A stretch of DNA of 64,000 bases from Mycobacterium sp. JS623 (GTDB taxonomy: Bacteria > Actinomycetota > Actinomycetes > Mycobacteriales > Mycobacteriaceae), in the NCBI RefSeq assembly GCF_000328565.1, contig NC_019966.1, positions 5,332,001 to 5,396,000 of the forward strand, given 5' to 3'. The notes below the pieces were generated by a model, which searched no databases, had not been told where the DNA came from, and worked only from the letters and a program-made list of their open reading frames with translations. Positions 8,600 to 16,803 of the stretch are shown piece by piece; the first letter of the stretch is position 1; every line of letters begins with the position of its first letter. The position numbers were made by a program, and so were the translations under genes.

Positions 8600-10252
8600 G
8601 TGAGGGTCGACGAAGTTCGTGCGGCCGAGGCGTACCGCAGCGGGCTGTGGGTGCGCGCCACGCTCGCCGATGCGCTGCGCGATGCCGCGCGCCGCACGCC
8701 GGAGCGAACGGTCCTGGTCGACGGCGACATTCGGCTCGACTGCCAGGCGCTGCATGAGCGGGCGAGCGCGCTGGCGTACAGCCTGATGAGGCGGATGCCG
8801 CCGGGCAGCGTGGTGTCGTTCATGCTGCCGAACTGGCATGAGGCGGCGGTCATCTACCTGGGCGCGACGCTAGCGGGGATGGTGGTGAACCCCGTCCTGC
8901 CGTCCCTTCGCGATCACGAGTTGCGGTTCATCCTCTCCGACGCGGACAGCCGCGCGATCTTCATTCCCGCCGAGTTCGGCAACCACGACTACGTCGCGAT
9001 GTTGGACCGGGTCGTCTCCGAGATGGCGTCGCCGCCGGAGGTCGTGGTGCTGCGCGGTGACGGCGAACGTTCCTTACCGCTCGAAAAATCGCCAAAAGAT
9101 CGAGCGGTAAGGAACGTTCGCGGGCATACGACGTACGAGTCGCTGTTCACGGACGGTGCGGCGGCAGGTCTGCCCGTGCTCAATCCCGACGCCGTCCGCA
9201 TGATCCTCTACACCTCGGGCACCACGGGACTGCCGAAGGGCGTTCTGCACACGCACAATTCGATTCACGCGTTGATTTCTCAGATCGGCGATCGCTGGCT
9301 GGTGGACGAAGGAGACGTGTTCCTCGTCGCGTCGCCGATCGCGCACATCGGCGGCTCGATCTACGCATTCGAATGCCCCCTGCTGCTGGGCACCACGGCG
9401 GTCCTGATGCAGCGGTGGAACCCCGAGGCCGCCGTGCAACTGATGCTCGTCGAGCGCTGCACGCACATGGCAGGGGCCACGCCGTTTCTCGTCGGCCTGC
9501 TGACCGCCGCCGAACAGGCCGAGACGCGGTTACCGGATCTAAAGGTGTTCATCTGCGGCGGCGCCTCGGTCCCGCCGTCGCTGATCCGCGACACCACAGC
9601 CTATTTCGAGCGGGCCGCTGTCAGTCGGGTGTACGGATCGACCGAGGTTCCGGTCACGACTGTCGGCGCACTGGGCGACGTCGAGCATGCGGCGGAGACC
9701 GACGGCCGTGCGGGGATCGCCGACATCAAACTCGTCGAGGGCGAGATCCGTGCCCGTGGCCCACAGATGCTGGTCGGCTATCTCCATCCCGACGATGAAA
9801 CCGATGCTTTCGACGACGAAGGCTACTTCCGCACAGGCGATCTCGGCTGTTGGATCGACGACGACTATCTGGTGGTTACGGGCAGGGCGAAGGACATCAT
9901 AATCCGTAATGGAGAAAACATCTCGCCCAAGGAGATCGAGGACATCCTGATCGGACATGCGGGCGTCGCGGAGATAGCCGTCGTCGGCATTCCCGATGAG
10001 CGCACCGGCGAGCGCGCTTGCGCAGTCATCGTGGCCTGCGATCAGCCGGCAGCACCCGAGCTTTCCGACCTGCGCGAGATGCTGATGCGGGAAGGCGTGG
10101 CCAAGTTCAAAGTGCCTGAGCAGGTGGAGATCTGGGATTCACTGCCGAAAAACGACGCGGGCAAGGTGTTGAAGCATCAGATCCGGGCGAAGCTGACGAC
10201 CGGGGCGAGCGAAGCGACGGGACGAGCGGAAGTAGATGTGCGATGCAAGTAG
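8600..10252 (+). CDS. AMP-forming acyl-CoA ligase with embedded palindromic repeat
   Basis: ANL-superfamily ligase of 550 aa that adenylates a carboxylic acid and transfers it to CoA. The P-loop YTSGTTGLPKGV is at about 204-215, the YGSTE motif near 345, the hinge region TGRAKDII near 430 and NGENISPKEIE follow, and the catalytic Lys is in KNDAGKVLK near the end. The start is GTG at 8600, since upstream codons belong to the intergenic gap. Residues about 155-174 are encoded by a 57-bp perfect palindromic repeat (9064-9120), an in-frame insertion into a surface-loop region before the P-loop. The end overlaps the next SDR by 10 nt. It probably activates the acid released by lactone opening. Confidence 0.9.
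   Translation: MRVDEVRAAEAYRSGLWVRATLADALRDAARRTPERTVLVDGDIRLDCQALHERASALAYSLMRRMPPGSVVSFMLPNWHEAAVIYLGATLAGMVVNPVLPSLRDHELRFILSDADSRAIFIPAEFGNHDYVAMLDRVVSEMASPPEVVVLRGDGERSLPLEKSPKDRAVRNVRGHTTYESLFTDGAAAGLPVLNPDAVRMILYTSGTTGLPKGVLHTHNSIHALISQIGDRWLVDEGDVFLVASPIAHIGGSIYAFECPLLLGTTAVLMQRWNPEAAVQLMLVERCTHMAGATPFLVGLLTAAEQAETRLPDLKVFICGGASVPPSLIRDTTAYFERAAVSRVYGSTEVPVTTVGALGDVEHAAETDGRAGIADIKLVEGEIRARGPQMLVGYLHPDDETDAFDDEGYFRTGDLGCWIDDDYLVVTGRAKDIIIRNGENISPKEIEDILIGHAGVAEIAVVGIPDERTGERACAVIVACDQPAAPELSDLREMLMREGVAKFKVPEQVEIWDSLPKNDAGKVLKHQIRAKLTTGASEATGRAEVDVRCK
9064..9120. repeat. Palindromic repeat family 1, copy 1, inside a CDS
   Basis: Two perfect 21-bp arms (9064-9084 and 9100-9120) surround a 15-nt A-rich loop; one further flanking base pair extends each arm to 22. 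The arm begins CGAACGTTCCTTACCGCTCG. The same arm sequence occurs at 58284-58342. The element is 57 bp, a multiple of three, and is read through in frame by the CoA ligase gene. Confidence 0.92.
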
Positions 10253-11016
10253 CGATCGTGACCGGGGCGAGCAGCGGCATCGGGTTCGGGTGCGCGACCA
10301 AGCTCGCGGAGACGGGCATGGCGGTCCTCGGCACGGGTCGCGACGAGACCAGACTGGCCGACTTGGAGAGGGCGATCGGGAACCCCGACCTAGTGGCGAC
10401 GATCGCCGTCGATCTGACCGCCGATGACGCCCCGCAACGGATCGTCGATGTTGCAATGCAGCGGTGGGGGCGCATCGACTTCCTGGTCAACAACGCGGGT
10501 GTCGGCAGCCCCAAGCCGCTGCACGAGACCGATGACGAAAGTCTGGACCATTTCCTGGGTTTGATGTTGCGGGCCCCGTTCCGGTTGGCGCGTGATGTCA
10601 TCCCGCACATGCAGTCGGGTTCGGCGATCATCAACGTGACGTCGACGTTCGCGGTCGTCGGTGGCCTGCGCGGCGGCGCATACTCCGCGGCGAAGGGCGG
10701 GCTGACGGCGCTGACCACGCACATCGCCTGCCAATACGGCCCGCAGGGTATTCGCTGCAATGCGGTGGCCCCCGGCGTAACGCTGACCCCGATGGTGGCG
10801 ACCCGGCTGGAGGATGAGCGGTTCCGCAAAATGAACACCGAGATGACGCCGTATCCGCGTCTGGGCAAGGTCGACGACATAGCGAGCACCGTGGCGTTTC
10901 TTTGTTCAGAGGGCGCCAGTTTCATCAACGGCCAGACCATCGTCGTCGACGGGGGCTGGACGTCCACCAAATATTTATCGGATTTCGCGCTGAACTCCGA
11001 ATGGGTTGCGCGTTGA
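10243..11016 (+). CDS. Short-chain dehydrogenase/reductase
   Basis: An SDR of 257 aa with TGASSGIG at 7-14, NNAGVG near 83, catalytic Ser in NVTSTF near 130 and Tyr-Lys in YSAAKGG near 147. The C-terminal GQTIVVDGGW is the usual substrate-loop end. The ATG lies inside the 3' end of the CoA ligase (10-nt overlap). Its own stop overlaps the next ligase start. By position between two CoA ligases it could be a beta-oxidation-like hydroxyacyl-CoA dehydrogenase for the ring-derived acid; substrate not deducible. Confidence 0.9.
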   Translation: MQVAIVTGASSGIGFGCATKLAETGMAVLGTGRDETRLADLERAIGNPDLVATIAVDLTADDAPQRIVDVAMQRWGRIDFLVNNAGVGSPKPLHETDDESLDHFLGLMLRAPFRLARDVIPHMQSGSAIINVTSTFAVVGGLRGGAYSAAKGGLTALTTHIACQYGPQGIRCNAVAPGVTLTPMVATRLEDERFRKMNTEMTPYPRLGKVDDIASTVAFLCSEGASFINGQTIVVDGGWTSTKYLSDFALNSEWVAR

Positions 11017-12488
11017 ATCTGTTCGCGCTGCTGGATCAGGCTGCCGCGCGTTTCGGTGATCGTGGTGCGCTGTATCACGGTGAGCAGCAACGCTGTACAT
11101 GGAGTGAGCTACGGGATCGGGTGCTGCGGCTCGCGTCGTCGTTCCGTGGACTTGGATCAGCAGGCGCGCGCATCGCCGTCGCAAGCGAGAACTGTCCGGA
11201 GATCGTTGAGCTGATGTTCGCGATCTGGGCGGCCGAGCGGGTGTTCGTCCCGATCAACTACAAGCTGCACCCCCGCGAGATGGAGCAGGTCCTCGACGAC
11301 GCCGGCGTGACCCGAGTGTTCGCCTCGGCGAAAATCGCCGAGGGTCTGGCGCCATTGACCGACGTTCCTGTCGAGATCTTCGGGACCAGTCAATACGAAA
11401 GCTGGGTCGGCGCAACACCGTTGACGCCTCCTGCAAACACCGACCCGCAGACGTTGGCGTGGCTGTTCTACACCAGCGGTACCACGGGCAGGTCGAAGGG
11501 CGCGATGCTGTCGCACCGCAACCTGATGGCGATGACAGTCGCGCATCTCGCGGATTTCGATGACCCCGACGAGAACTGCAGCCTCATCCACGGCGCGCCG
11601 ATGTCACACGGGTCCGGCCTGTACGTCCCGCCGTACGTGCTGCGCGGTGCACGGCAGGTGGTTCCCGCATCGGGCGCGTTCGAACCCGAGGAGTTCCTCG
11701 ACCTCTGCGAATACCACCCAGGCTGCAGTGCCTTTCTGGCGCCGACCATGGTTCAGCGTCTGGTGGCGACGGGTCGCTCGTGTTCAAGCAATCTGAAGAC
11801 GGTCGTGTACGGCGGCGGCCCGATGTACGTCGACAGCCTGAAGAAGGCGATGGCGGCGTTCGGCCCCATCTTCGTGCAGCTGTACGGCCAAGGCGAGGCG
11901 CCGATGACGATCACCGGCCTTCGTCGCGCGGACCATCTCGAAGCCGACGACGCGATCCTCGGGTCGGTGGGCTATGCGCGGTCGGGTGTGGACGTCGCGG
12001 TGCTGCGTGACGACGGGACGCCGGCCGCGATCGGCGAGATCGGTGAAATCGTCTGCCGCGGTGACGTTGTAATGTCTGGTTACTGGAAGAACCCCGACGC
12101 CACGGCGGCCACTTTGGAAGATGGTTGGCTGCACACCGGCGACATGGGCTCGTTCGACGGTCGCGGATTCTTGACGCTGCGCGACCGCTCCAAGGACGTC
12201 GTCATCAGCGGCGGCAGCAACATCTACCCGCGCGAGGTGGAAGAGGTGCTGATCGAGCACCCCGGCGTTGTGGAGGCATGCGTCGTCGGCGCGCCAGATC
12301 CCGATTGGGGCGAGGTCGTGGTCGCGTTCATCGTGGGTTCCGCGTCGGAGGCCGAACTCGATGCGTATCTGTTGGAACGCATCGCACGGTTCAAGCGGCC
12401 CAAGCGCTACGAGTTCGTCGACCAGATCCCGAAGAACAGCTACGGCAAGGTGCTCAAGCGGGCGTTGCGGGAGCGGTTGGCCCAGTAG
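11001..12488 (+). CDS. AMP-forming acyl-CoA synthetase
   Basis: ANL-family ligase of about 495 aa with P-loop FYTSGTTGRSKGAM near 152-165, YGQGEAPMT near 294, GDMGSFD and RSKDVVISGG near 385-400, and catalytic Lys in KNSYGKVLK close to the C-terminus. A longer open frame begins at 10902, but that extension is a shadow of the SDR gene. The ATG at 11001 overlaps the SDR by 16 nt; an alternative TTG at 11013 would give a 4-nt TTGA overlap. This is a second ligase in the same operon, so the pathway probably activates two acids or two stages. The next gene starts 22 nt downstream. Confidence 0.9.
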   Translation: MGCALNLFALLDQAAARFGDRGALYHGEQQRCTWSELRDRVLRLASSFRGLGSAGARIAVASENCPEIVELMFAIWAAERVFVPINYKLHPREMEQVLDDAGVTRVFASAKIAEGLAPLTDVPVEIFGTSQYESWVGATPLTPPANTDPQTLAWLFYTSGTTGRSKGAMLSHRNLMAMTVAHLADFDDPDENCSLIHGAPMSHGSGLYVPPYVLRGARQVVPASGAFEPEEFLDLCEYHPGCSAFLAPTMVQRLVATGRSCSSNLKTVVYGGGPMYVDSLKKAMAAFGPIFVQLYGQGEAPMTITGLRRADHLEADDAILGSVGYARSGVDVAVLRDDGTPAAIGEIGEIVCRGDVVMSGYWKNPDATAATLEDGWLHTGDMGSFDGRGFLTLRDRSKDVVISGGSNIYPREVEEVLIEHPGVVEACVVGAPDPDWGEVVVAFIVGSASEAELDAYLLERIARFKRPKRYEFVDQIPKNSYGKVLKRALRERLAQ

Positions 12489-12509
12489 CGCGCCCCGTAG
12501 CATTGCGCC

Positions 12510-13163
12510 ATGCGCGTTGTCATCGCCGGCGGCCACGGCAAGATCGCCCTGATTCTGGAACGACTGCTCACCCAGCGGGGCGACTCCGTCGCGGGCTTCA
12601 TCCGCAACCCGGACCATGTCGCGGACCTGCAAGCGGTCGGCGCCGAGGCATTGGTCGTCGACCTGGAACGAGCGTCGGTTGACGAGGTGGCCGCACACCT
12701 GCAGGGTGCCGACGCCGTCGTCTTCGCCGCAGGGGCAGGTCCGGGAAGCGGCGCCGCACGCAAGCAAACCGTCGACCGCGATGCCGCCATTCTGCTGGCT
12801 GACGCCGCCGAGGCGGCGAAAGTCCGCCGCTACGTGATGGTTTCGTCGATCAACGCCGATGCCAACGCCCCGCACACCAGCGATGAAGTCTTCACGGCCT
12901 ACCTTCGCGCCAAAGGTGCTGCGGACGACAACGTCCGAGCCCGCGGCGAGCTGGACACCACCGTCGTCCGACCAGGTCATCTCACCAACGAGCCGGGGAC
13001 AGGGCTCGTCACGGCCGCCGCCCGCACAGAACGCGGCGACATCCCACGCGAGGACGTTGCAGCGGTCTTGCTCGCAACGTTGGACACCCCCGCCACCGCA
13101 GGCCGAACCTTTGACGTGATTTCGGGCGATACCCCGATAGCGGACGCCATCGTCGGGAGCTGA
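12510..13163 (+). CDS. NAD(P)-binding atypical SDR (NmrA/SDR5-like)
   Basis: The 217-aa protein has an N-terminal Rossmann motif GGHGKIA at 7-13 and VSSINAD near 113, typical of small atypical SDRs with an NAD(P)H-binding fold. The family motif normally reads GxxGxxG, and here the third Gly is replaced by Ala. No catalytic YxxxK is evident; YLRAKGAAD near 130 is the nearest equivalent. Such proteins are often redox sensors or flavin reductase-like. The gene sits 22 nt after the CoA synthetase and 2 nt before the TetR gene. It may belong to either the catabolic operon or the following membrane system. Confidence 0.78.
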   Translation: MRVVIAGGHGKIALILERLLTQRGDSVAGFIRNPDHVADLQAVGAEALVVDLERASVDEVAAHLQGADAVVFAAGAGPGSGAARKQTVDRDAAILLADAAEAAKVRRYVMVSSINADANAPHTSDEVFTAYLRAKGAADDNVRARGELDTTVVRPGHLTNEPGTGLVTAAARTERGDIPREDVAAVLLATLDTPATAGRTFDVISGDTPIADAIVGS

Positions 13164-13165
13164 CG

Positions 13166-13759
13166 GTGGTAGACAGGCCCTCGGCACGTGAATCCAAGCG
13201 CTTGCAAACGCGGGAACGTCTGATGGGCGCCGCCATCGCCGAGTTCAAGCGGTCAGGGATAGCCGCGGCCGACGTCAGGGCAATCGTCGCGGCCGCCGGA
13301 GTCGCGCACGGCACCTTCTTCTTTCACTTCCCGACCAAGGAACATGTGCTGCTGGAACTCGAGCACCGCGAAGAGGAGCGGGTCGCAAAGGAGCTCAATC
13401 GTTTCGTGGCGTCCCACCGTGACCTGTCCTCGACGCTGAAAGAGTCAGTCCGTCTTGTGGTGGGCATCGAACGACGGCTCGGCGCTATGCTCTTCAAAGA
13501 CTTTCTTGCCCTGCACTTTTCGCCGACCCGCCCCGTTGACGAGAGCAAAGAACACCCGATAATCGTCTTAGTCGCACAGCAGATCGAGGATGCCCAAGAC
13601 GACGGCCAGGTCGATCCCGACGTCAATCCGATGAACAGCGCGGTGTTCTTTCTTCTTGGCCTCTACGCGCTGTTGACGACAACACACGACTGGCCGGGCC
13701 AACAAGCCATGCTGGACGACTACGTGACAAGAACGCTGCGCAGTATCCAGGTCCACTAG
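13166..13759 (+). CDS. TetR family regulator, paralog 1
   Basis: TetR-type regulator of 197 aa. The HTH spans about residues 10-56, with RERLMGAAIAEFKRSG, then VAHGTFFFHFPTKEHVLLE as the recognition helix and following turn. The C-terminal ligand domain is divergent. It is clearly paralogous to the TetR at 14536-15135, with near-identical HTH regions including AGVAHGTFFFHFP. The start is GTG at 13166, 2 nt after the upstream stop. The 16-bp palindrome just downstream, before the membrane protein gene, is a plausible operator. Its presence with each membrane protein unit suggests a duplicated regulator-effector module. Confidence 0.92.
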   Translation: MVDRPSARESKRLQTRERLMGAAIAEFKRSGIAAADVRAIVAAAGVAHGTFFFHFPTKEHVLLELEHREEERVAKELNRFVASHRDLSSTLKESVRLVVGIERRLGAMLFKDFLALHFSPTRPVDESKEHPIIVLVAQQIEDAQDDGQVDPDVNPMNSAVFFLLGLYALLTTTHDWPGQQAMLDDYVTRTLRSIQVH

Positions 13760-13766
13760 TTGACTG

Positions 13767-13782
13767 ACTGACTATAGTCAGT
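13767..13782. promoter_or_regulatory. Candidate TetR operator, 16-bp perfect palindrome
   Basis: ACTGACTATAGTCAGT is a perfect palindrome in the 27-bp gap between the TetR stop and the membrane protein ATG at 13787. Its core TGACTNNAGTCA recurs at 14499-14510, upstream of the second TetR. It is a likely shared operator for these nearly identical HTHs. It could also overlap a promoter. Confidence 0.55.
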
Positions 13783-13786
13783 TTGC

Positions 13787-14488
13787 ATGGACGCTCCAGC
13801 TGCACGGATCACCACTACCCGCGACAGCCTCGACGATCACATGGACCAGTCCCTGCTTGCGCAGCGCCGGGCCGACAAGTGGCTGATCTCGGGCAGCATC
13901 CTGATCGGGACCGCGGCGCTCGGCGTCTTCGGCTTACCCCTGTTCCTGCGCGGAGTGTGGTTGCTGCGCCGCGCCCAACGCGATGGACTGTCGGTGCGGC
14001 CGATGCTGGTCACACTGCTCGGATACCTGGTGATCATCGACGCTGCGATCAACACCGTGGGGTGGGCGCTCGACATGGTCGCGAACCACTCGCTGCTTGC
14101 GCGTGTGCTACTTACCGCCTGGGGCAACATGTTTGACGCCGGCTACTTCTGGCACTTCAACGAACTGTGGATCGGCGGCGCGGCCGGACCCGGCGAGAAG
14201 GGATGGGAGATCGGCCTCATCTTCACCGTGTTCACCATGCGCATCGCGGCCGCAATCGGGTTCCTGCAGATGAAGCGGTGGGGGCAGCAGTGGATGATCA
14301 TCACCTGCTGGATGGGCGTGGTGATCTGGTGCGGCTACGTCTTCAACATGACCATGTACGCCGACGTCCGTTTCGCAGGCGTCGTGCTCCCGGTGGTCGG
14401 TTGGTGGCTCTACGACATCTTCTACATCACCCCGTTTCTCGCCATCCCATACCTGCACACCGTCAACCGGGAGATCTTTTCTGATTGA
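13787..14488 (+). CDS. Six-helix membrane protein of unknown function, paralog 1
   Basis: I do not recognise this 233-aa family. Six hydrophobic segments are visible at about 33-60, 73-98, 103-125, 139-160, 167-190 and 194-222. Conserved with its paralog at 17725-18420 are [17 protein letters not shown] (about 112-128), the loop AAGPGEK, the segment [18 protein letters not shown] and the C-terminus [13 protein letters not shown]. The buried His, Glu and Asp residues could bind a metal. It lies between two paralogous TetR genes and upstream of a NorD/NorQ-type pair. A membrane metalloenzyme or transporter matured by that pair is my working idea. Copper monooxygenase subunit C was considered, but its metal-ligand spacing is not matched. 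An in-frame Met near residue 19 is an alternative start. Confidence 0.8.
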   Translation: MDAPAARITTTRDSLDDHMDQSLLAQRRADKWLISGSILIGTAALGVFGLPLFLRGVWLLRRAQRDGLSVRPMLVTLLGYLVIIDAAINTVGWALDMVANHSLLARVLLTAWGNMFDAGYFWHFNELWIGGAAGPGEKGWEIGLIFTVFTMRIAAAIGFLQMKRWGQQWMIITCWMGVVIWCGYVFNMTMYADVRFAGVVLPVVGWWLYDIFYITPFLAIPYLHTVNREIFSD

Positions 14489-14498
14489 CTTAGCTCAT

Positions 14499-14510
14499 TG
14501 ACTTGAGTCA
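14499..14510. promoter_or_regulatory. Candidate TetR operator TGACTTGAGTCA
   Basis: Matches the TGACTNNAGTCA core of the palindrome at 13767-13782. It lies 25 nt before the second TetR ATG at 14536. An overlapping weaker relative, TGACTTAGCTCA, is at 14486-14497. The repeated sites support shared autoregulation. Confidence 0.5.
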
Positions 14511-14535
14511 GCAAAGGCGCTACAAATGGCACACC

Positions 14536-15135
14536 ATGACGCCACAGGTCAAGCCCTCGGCGCGAGAGACACGACGGCTCCAGACGCGCGAGCGCCTTCT
14601 CGGCGCGGCCATCGCCGAGTTCAAGCGCACGGGCATGGCGGGCGCCGACGTCAACGCGATCGCGACGGCCGCTGGTGTCGCGCACGGCACCTTCTTCTTC
14701 CACTTTCCCAGCAAGGAACATGTCCTCCTCGAACTCGAACGCCGCGAGGAGGCGCGCATGGCAAGAGAATTCGGCCGGTTCCTGCAGAACACGCCCGGTC
14801 ACAGGGCAGCTCTGGCCGAAGTCCTTCGCCTGGTGACCGACCTGGAACGGCGACTCGGCACGCCACTGTTCAAAGAATTTCTCGCGCTACACTTTTCGCC
14901 GTCGCGCCCGTCCAAGGACGACTGGACCGACCACCCCCTGATCGTGCTGCTTGTTCGCGAAATCGAACGGGCACGCAGCGACGGCGCGGTGCACCCGGAG
15001 GTCGACGGCTTTTACAGCGCGACGTTCTTTCTGCTCGGCATCTACGGCGTGCTCACCACCACTGCCGACGACAACCGCGACACCATGCTGCGCAATCTTG
15101 TCGCGTCCGCTGTCCGTGGGCTGGAAATCCACTAG
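14536..15135 (+). CDS. TetR family regulator, paralog 2
   Basis: TetR-type protein of 199 aa with HTH residues RERLLGAAIAEFKRTG and VAHGTFFFHFPSKEHVLLE, close to the TetR at 13166-13759. The later regions also share LERRLG and LFKEFLALHFSPSRP, so the two are paralogs along their whole length. An ATG at 14536 is preferred to an upstream in-frame TTG at 14503, because the TTG overlaps the operator-like palindrome. The 34-aa membrane protein starts 24 nt downstream with a good ribosome site, so this regulator may head the NorD/NorQ operon. Confidence 0.92.
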   Translation: MTPQVKPSARETRRLQTRERLLGAAIAEFKRTGMAGADVNAIATAAGVAHGTFFFHFPSKEHVLLELERREEARMAREFGRFLQNTPGHRAALAEVLRLVTDLERRLGTPLFKEFLALHFSPSRPSKDDWTDHPLIVLLVREIERARSDGAVHPEVDGFYSATFFLLGIYGVLTTTADDNRDTMLRNLVASAVRGLEIH

Positions 15136-15159
15136 CCGGTCAACAAGGAAGGTCGGATC

Positions 15160-15264
15160 ATGGGCTACCTCTGGGAGATTTTGCGATACGTCGCCGCGTG
15201 GGGCGGCACGATGCTGATCATCGCGTTCTGGTACTGGATGTTCTCCAACATCGGCACCTTCTGA
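15160..15264 (+). CDS. 34-aa single-helix membrane microprotein
   Basis: This small gene is read directly from the sequence: ATG at 15160, TGA at 15262-15264. A strong AAGGAAGG ribosome site lies about 8 nt upstream. The protein begins MGYLWEILRYVAAWGG and continues as one hydrophobic helix, TMLIIAFWYWMFSNIG, rich in aromatic residues. It ends 6 nt before the VWA gene. Its tight placement and ribosome site argue that it is real. Comparable tiny single-helix subunits stabilise membrane enzyme complexes; that role is inference here. Confidence 0.72.
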   Translation: MGYLWEILRYVAAWGGTMLIIAFWYWMFSNIGTF

Positions 15265-15270
15265 GCCTCA

Positions 15271-16803
15271 ATGGCTGACCTGTCGGATACCCACGCGATG
15301 GCGCTCGAACGCAGCTGCGCCGTCGCAGCGGTCGCATTGAGTGACCAGCGCCGCGAAGGAGCACGCCTGGTCACTGGCGATAGGCGGGTCTTCGGCCTCA
15401 ACGCGTCACTGCGCTACGTGCATGTCCCATATCCGGCGATCTCGCGGGAGTGGTCGCGCCGCACGGTGACATGTGGTGTGGCGCTTCAGTGTTCGCCATC
15501 GAAGGATCGCGTCACCGAGTATCGGTTGACCGGGTTATCGGGCAGGGAGCTTCGTGCGCTCACACTTGTCGAGGCTGGTGTCGCGTTCGGCTGGATCGCA
15601 GAGCGGTGGCCGGGTCTACTCACCGAGATGCACCGGATGCTGCCCGATCTCGAGATCGCCGCAGCCGACACGGATGCCGTTGAAATGCTCAACCGTGCCA
15701 TCGCGATGGCGGAAACCAGCCAGCGGTTGAATGTCCATCCCCTGCTTGGCAGCTTGCCGCTGGCCTACACCGCGCCAGACGGACTGACCGACAGATTGCG
15801 ACGCACATTCGGCAGGATGCCGTGGACCACGACGCAGAAGCGACTACCGCGGCCCTATTCCGTCCCTGTCGGTGGTGACGGCGGGGTGCGCAACTCGAAC
15901 CTGCCGCCGCCGAGCCGACCGCAGGACAACGACCTCGACGTCACCCCGGATCACCGGCCGGGCATCCCATACCCCGAATGGAACACGTGGACAAAGACCT
16001 TCATGTCCAACCACGTCGCAGTGCTCGAACGCACCCATCCCATCCGCACGCGTCAGCCGGGCATGATCTCGGCCGACTTACGGAAGTGGTTCGAAGAACA
16101 CACGCATCGGGCCATGATGAGCCGCCTCGAGGACGGCTCCGACATCGACGTCGAGCAATATGTCTCCCACTACATCGACCTGACGACCGGCGAGGCGACT
16201 GAACCCCGCATCTTCCGCGAACTGCTGCCAAGCAGCCGCGACGTCACCACCGCGCTGCTGCTCGACGGCAGTTCGTCGCTTGGTGTCCACGGCGGCCGGA
16301 TCTTCCGGCTGGAACTGGCCTGCGCCGATGCACTTTCCCGCGCAATGAAATTGGCCCGCGAGCGGCACGGCGTCTTCGTATTCACCGGCAACACGCGCCA
16401 CCGGGTCGAAGTGCGCTGCCTGAAGGACTTCGAGGACCCGCGGTTCGTGCCGCCCAGCACGCTGGGTTTGGAAGCCGGCGGCTACACCCGCCTCGGTGCA
16501 CCCGTTCGTCACGTGACGAGCCGCCTATTGGCACAGCCGTCGGAGCGGCGGCTGTTGATCGTGATCGGCGACGGCCTGATCTCCGACGACGGCTACGAGG
16601 GTCGCTACGCCTGGGCCGACGCGGCGCACGCCGTCGAGGAGGCCAACGACGCAGGTGTCTCCGTGTACTACGTCGGCGTCGGACCGACCCGCGTCGACCC
16701 ACTCCCCGAGGTGTTCGGACCCCGCCGCTCCCGACGCATCCGGCAGGTGGAGGAACTGCCGCGGGTGTTGGCCCACGTCCATAGAGAGTTGGTGGCCGCA
16801 TGA
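15271..16803 (+). CDS. NorD-like VWA domain protein
   Basis: A 510-aa soluble protein with a C-terminal von Willebrand A domain at about 325-500. The MIDAS metal site is complete: DGSSS at 332-336, Thr in GGYTRLG and Asp in VIGDG. The order LxLDGSSS, GYTRLGAPVRH, RRLLIVIGDG and YEGRYAWADAAHAV is that of NorD/CbbO-type proteins. The N-terminal 300 residues are the variable substrate-facing part. Members act with an AAA+ partner to insert or remodel metal centres in enzymes such as nitric oxide reductase or Rubisco. Its stop overlaps the AAA+ gene (ATGA), confirming the pair. No nitric oxide reductase, Rubisco or CO dehydrogenase gene is present in the window. Confidence 0.9.
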   Translation: MADLSDTHAMALERSCAVAAVALSDQRREGARLVTGDRRVFGLNASLRYVHVPYPAISREWSRRTVTCGVALQCSPSKDRVTEYRLTGLSGRELRALTLVEAGVAFGWIAERWPGLLTEMHRMLPDLEIAAADTDAVEMLNRAIAMAETSQRLNVHPLLGSLPLAYTAPDGLTDRLRRTFGRMPWTTTQKRLPRPYSVPVGGDGGVRNSNLPPPSRPQDNDLDVTPDHRPGIPYPEWNTWTKTFMSNHVAVLERTHPIRTRQPGMISADLRKWFEEHTHRAMMSRLEDGSDIDVEQYVSHYIDLTTGEATEPRIFRELLPSSRDVTTALLLDGSSSLGVHGGRIFRLELACADALSRAMKLARERHGVFVFTGNTRHRVEVRCLKDFEDPRFVPPSTLGLEAGGYTRLGAPVRHVTSRLLAQPSERRLLIVIGDGLISDDGYEGRYAWADAAHAVEEANDAGVSVYYVGVGPTRVDPLPEVFGPRRSRRIRQVEELPRVLAHVHRELVAA

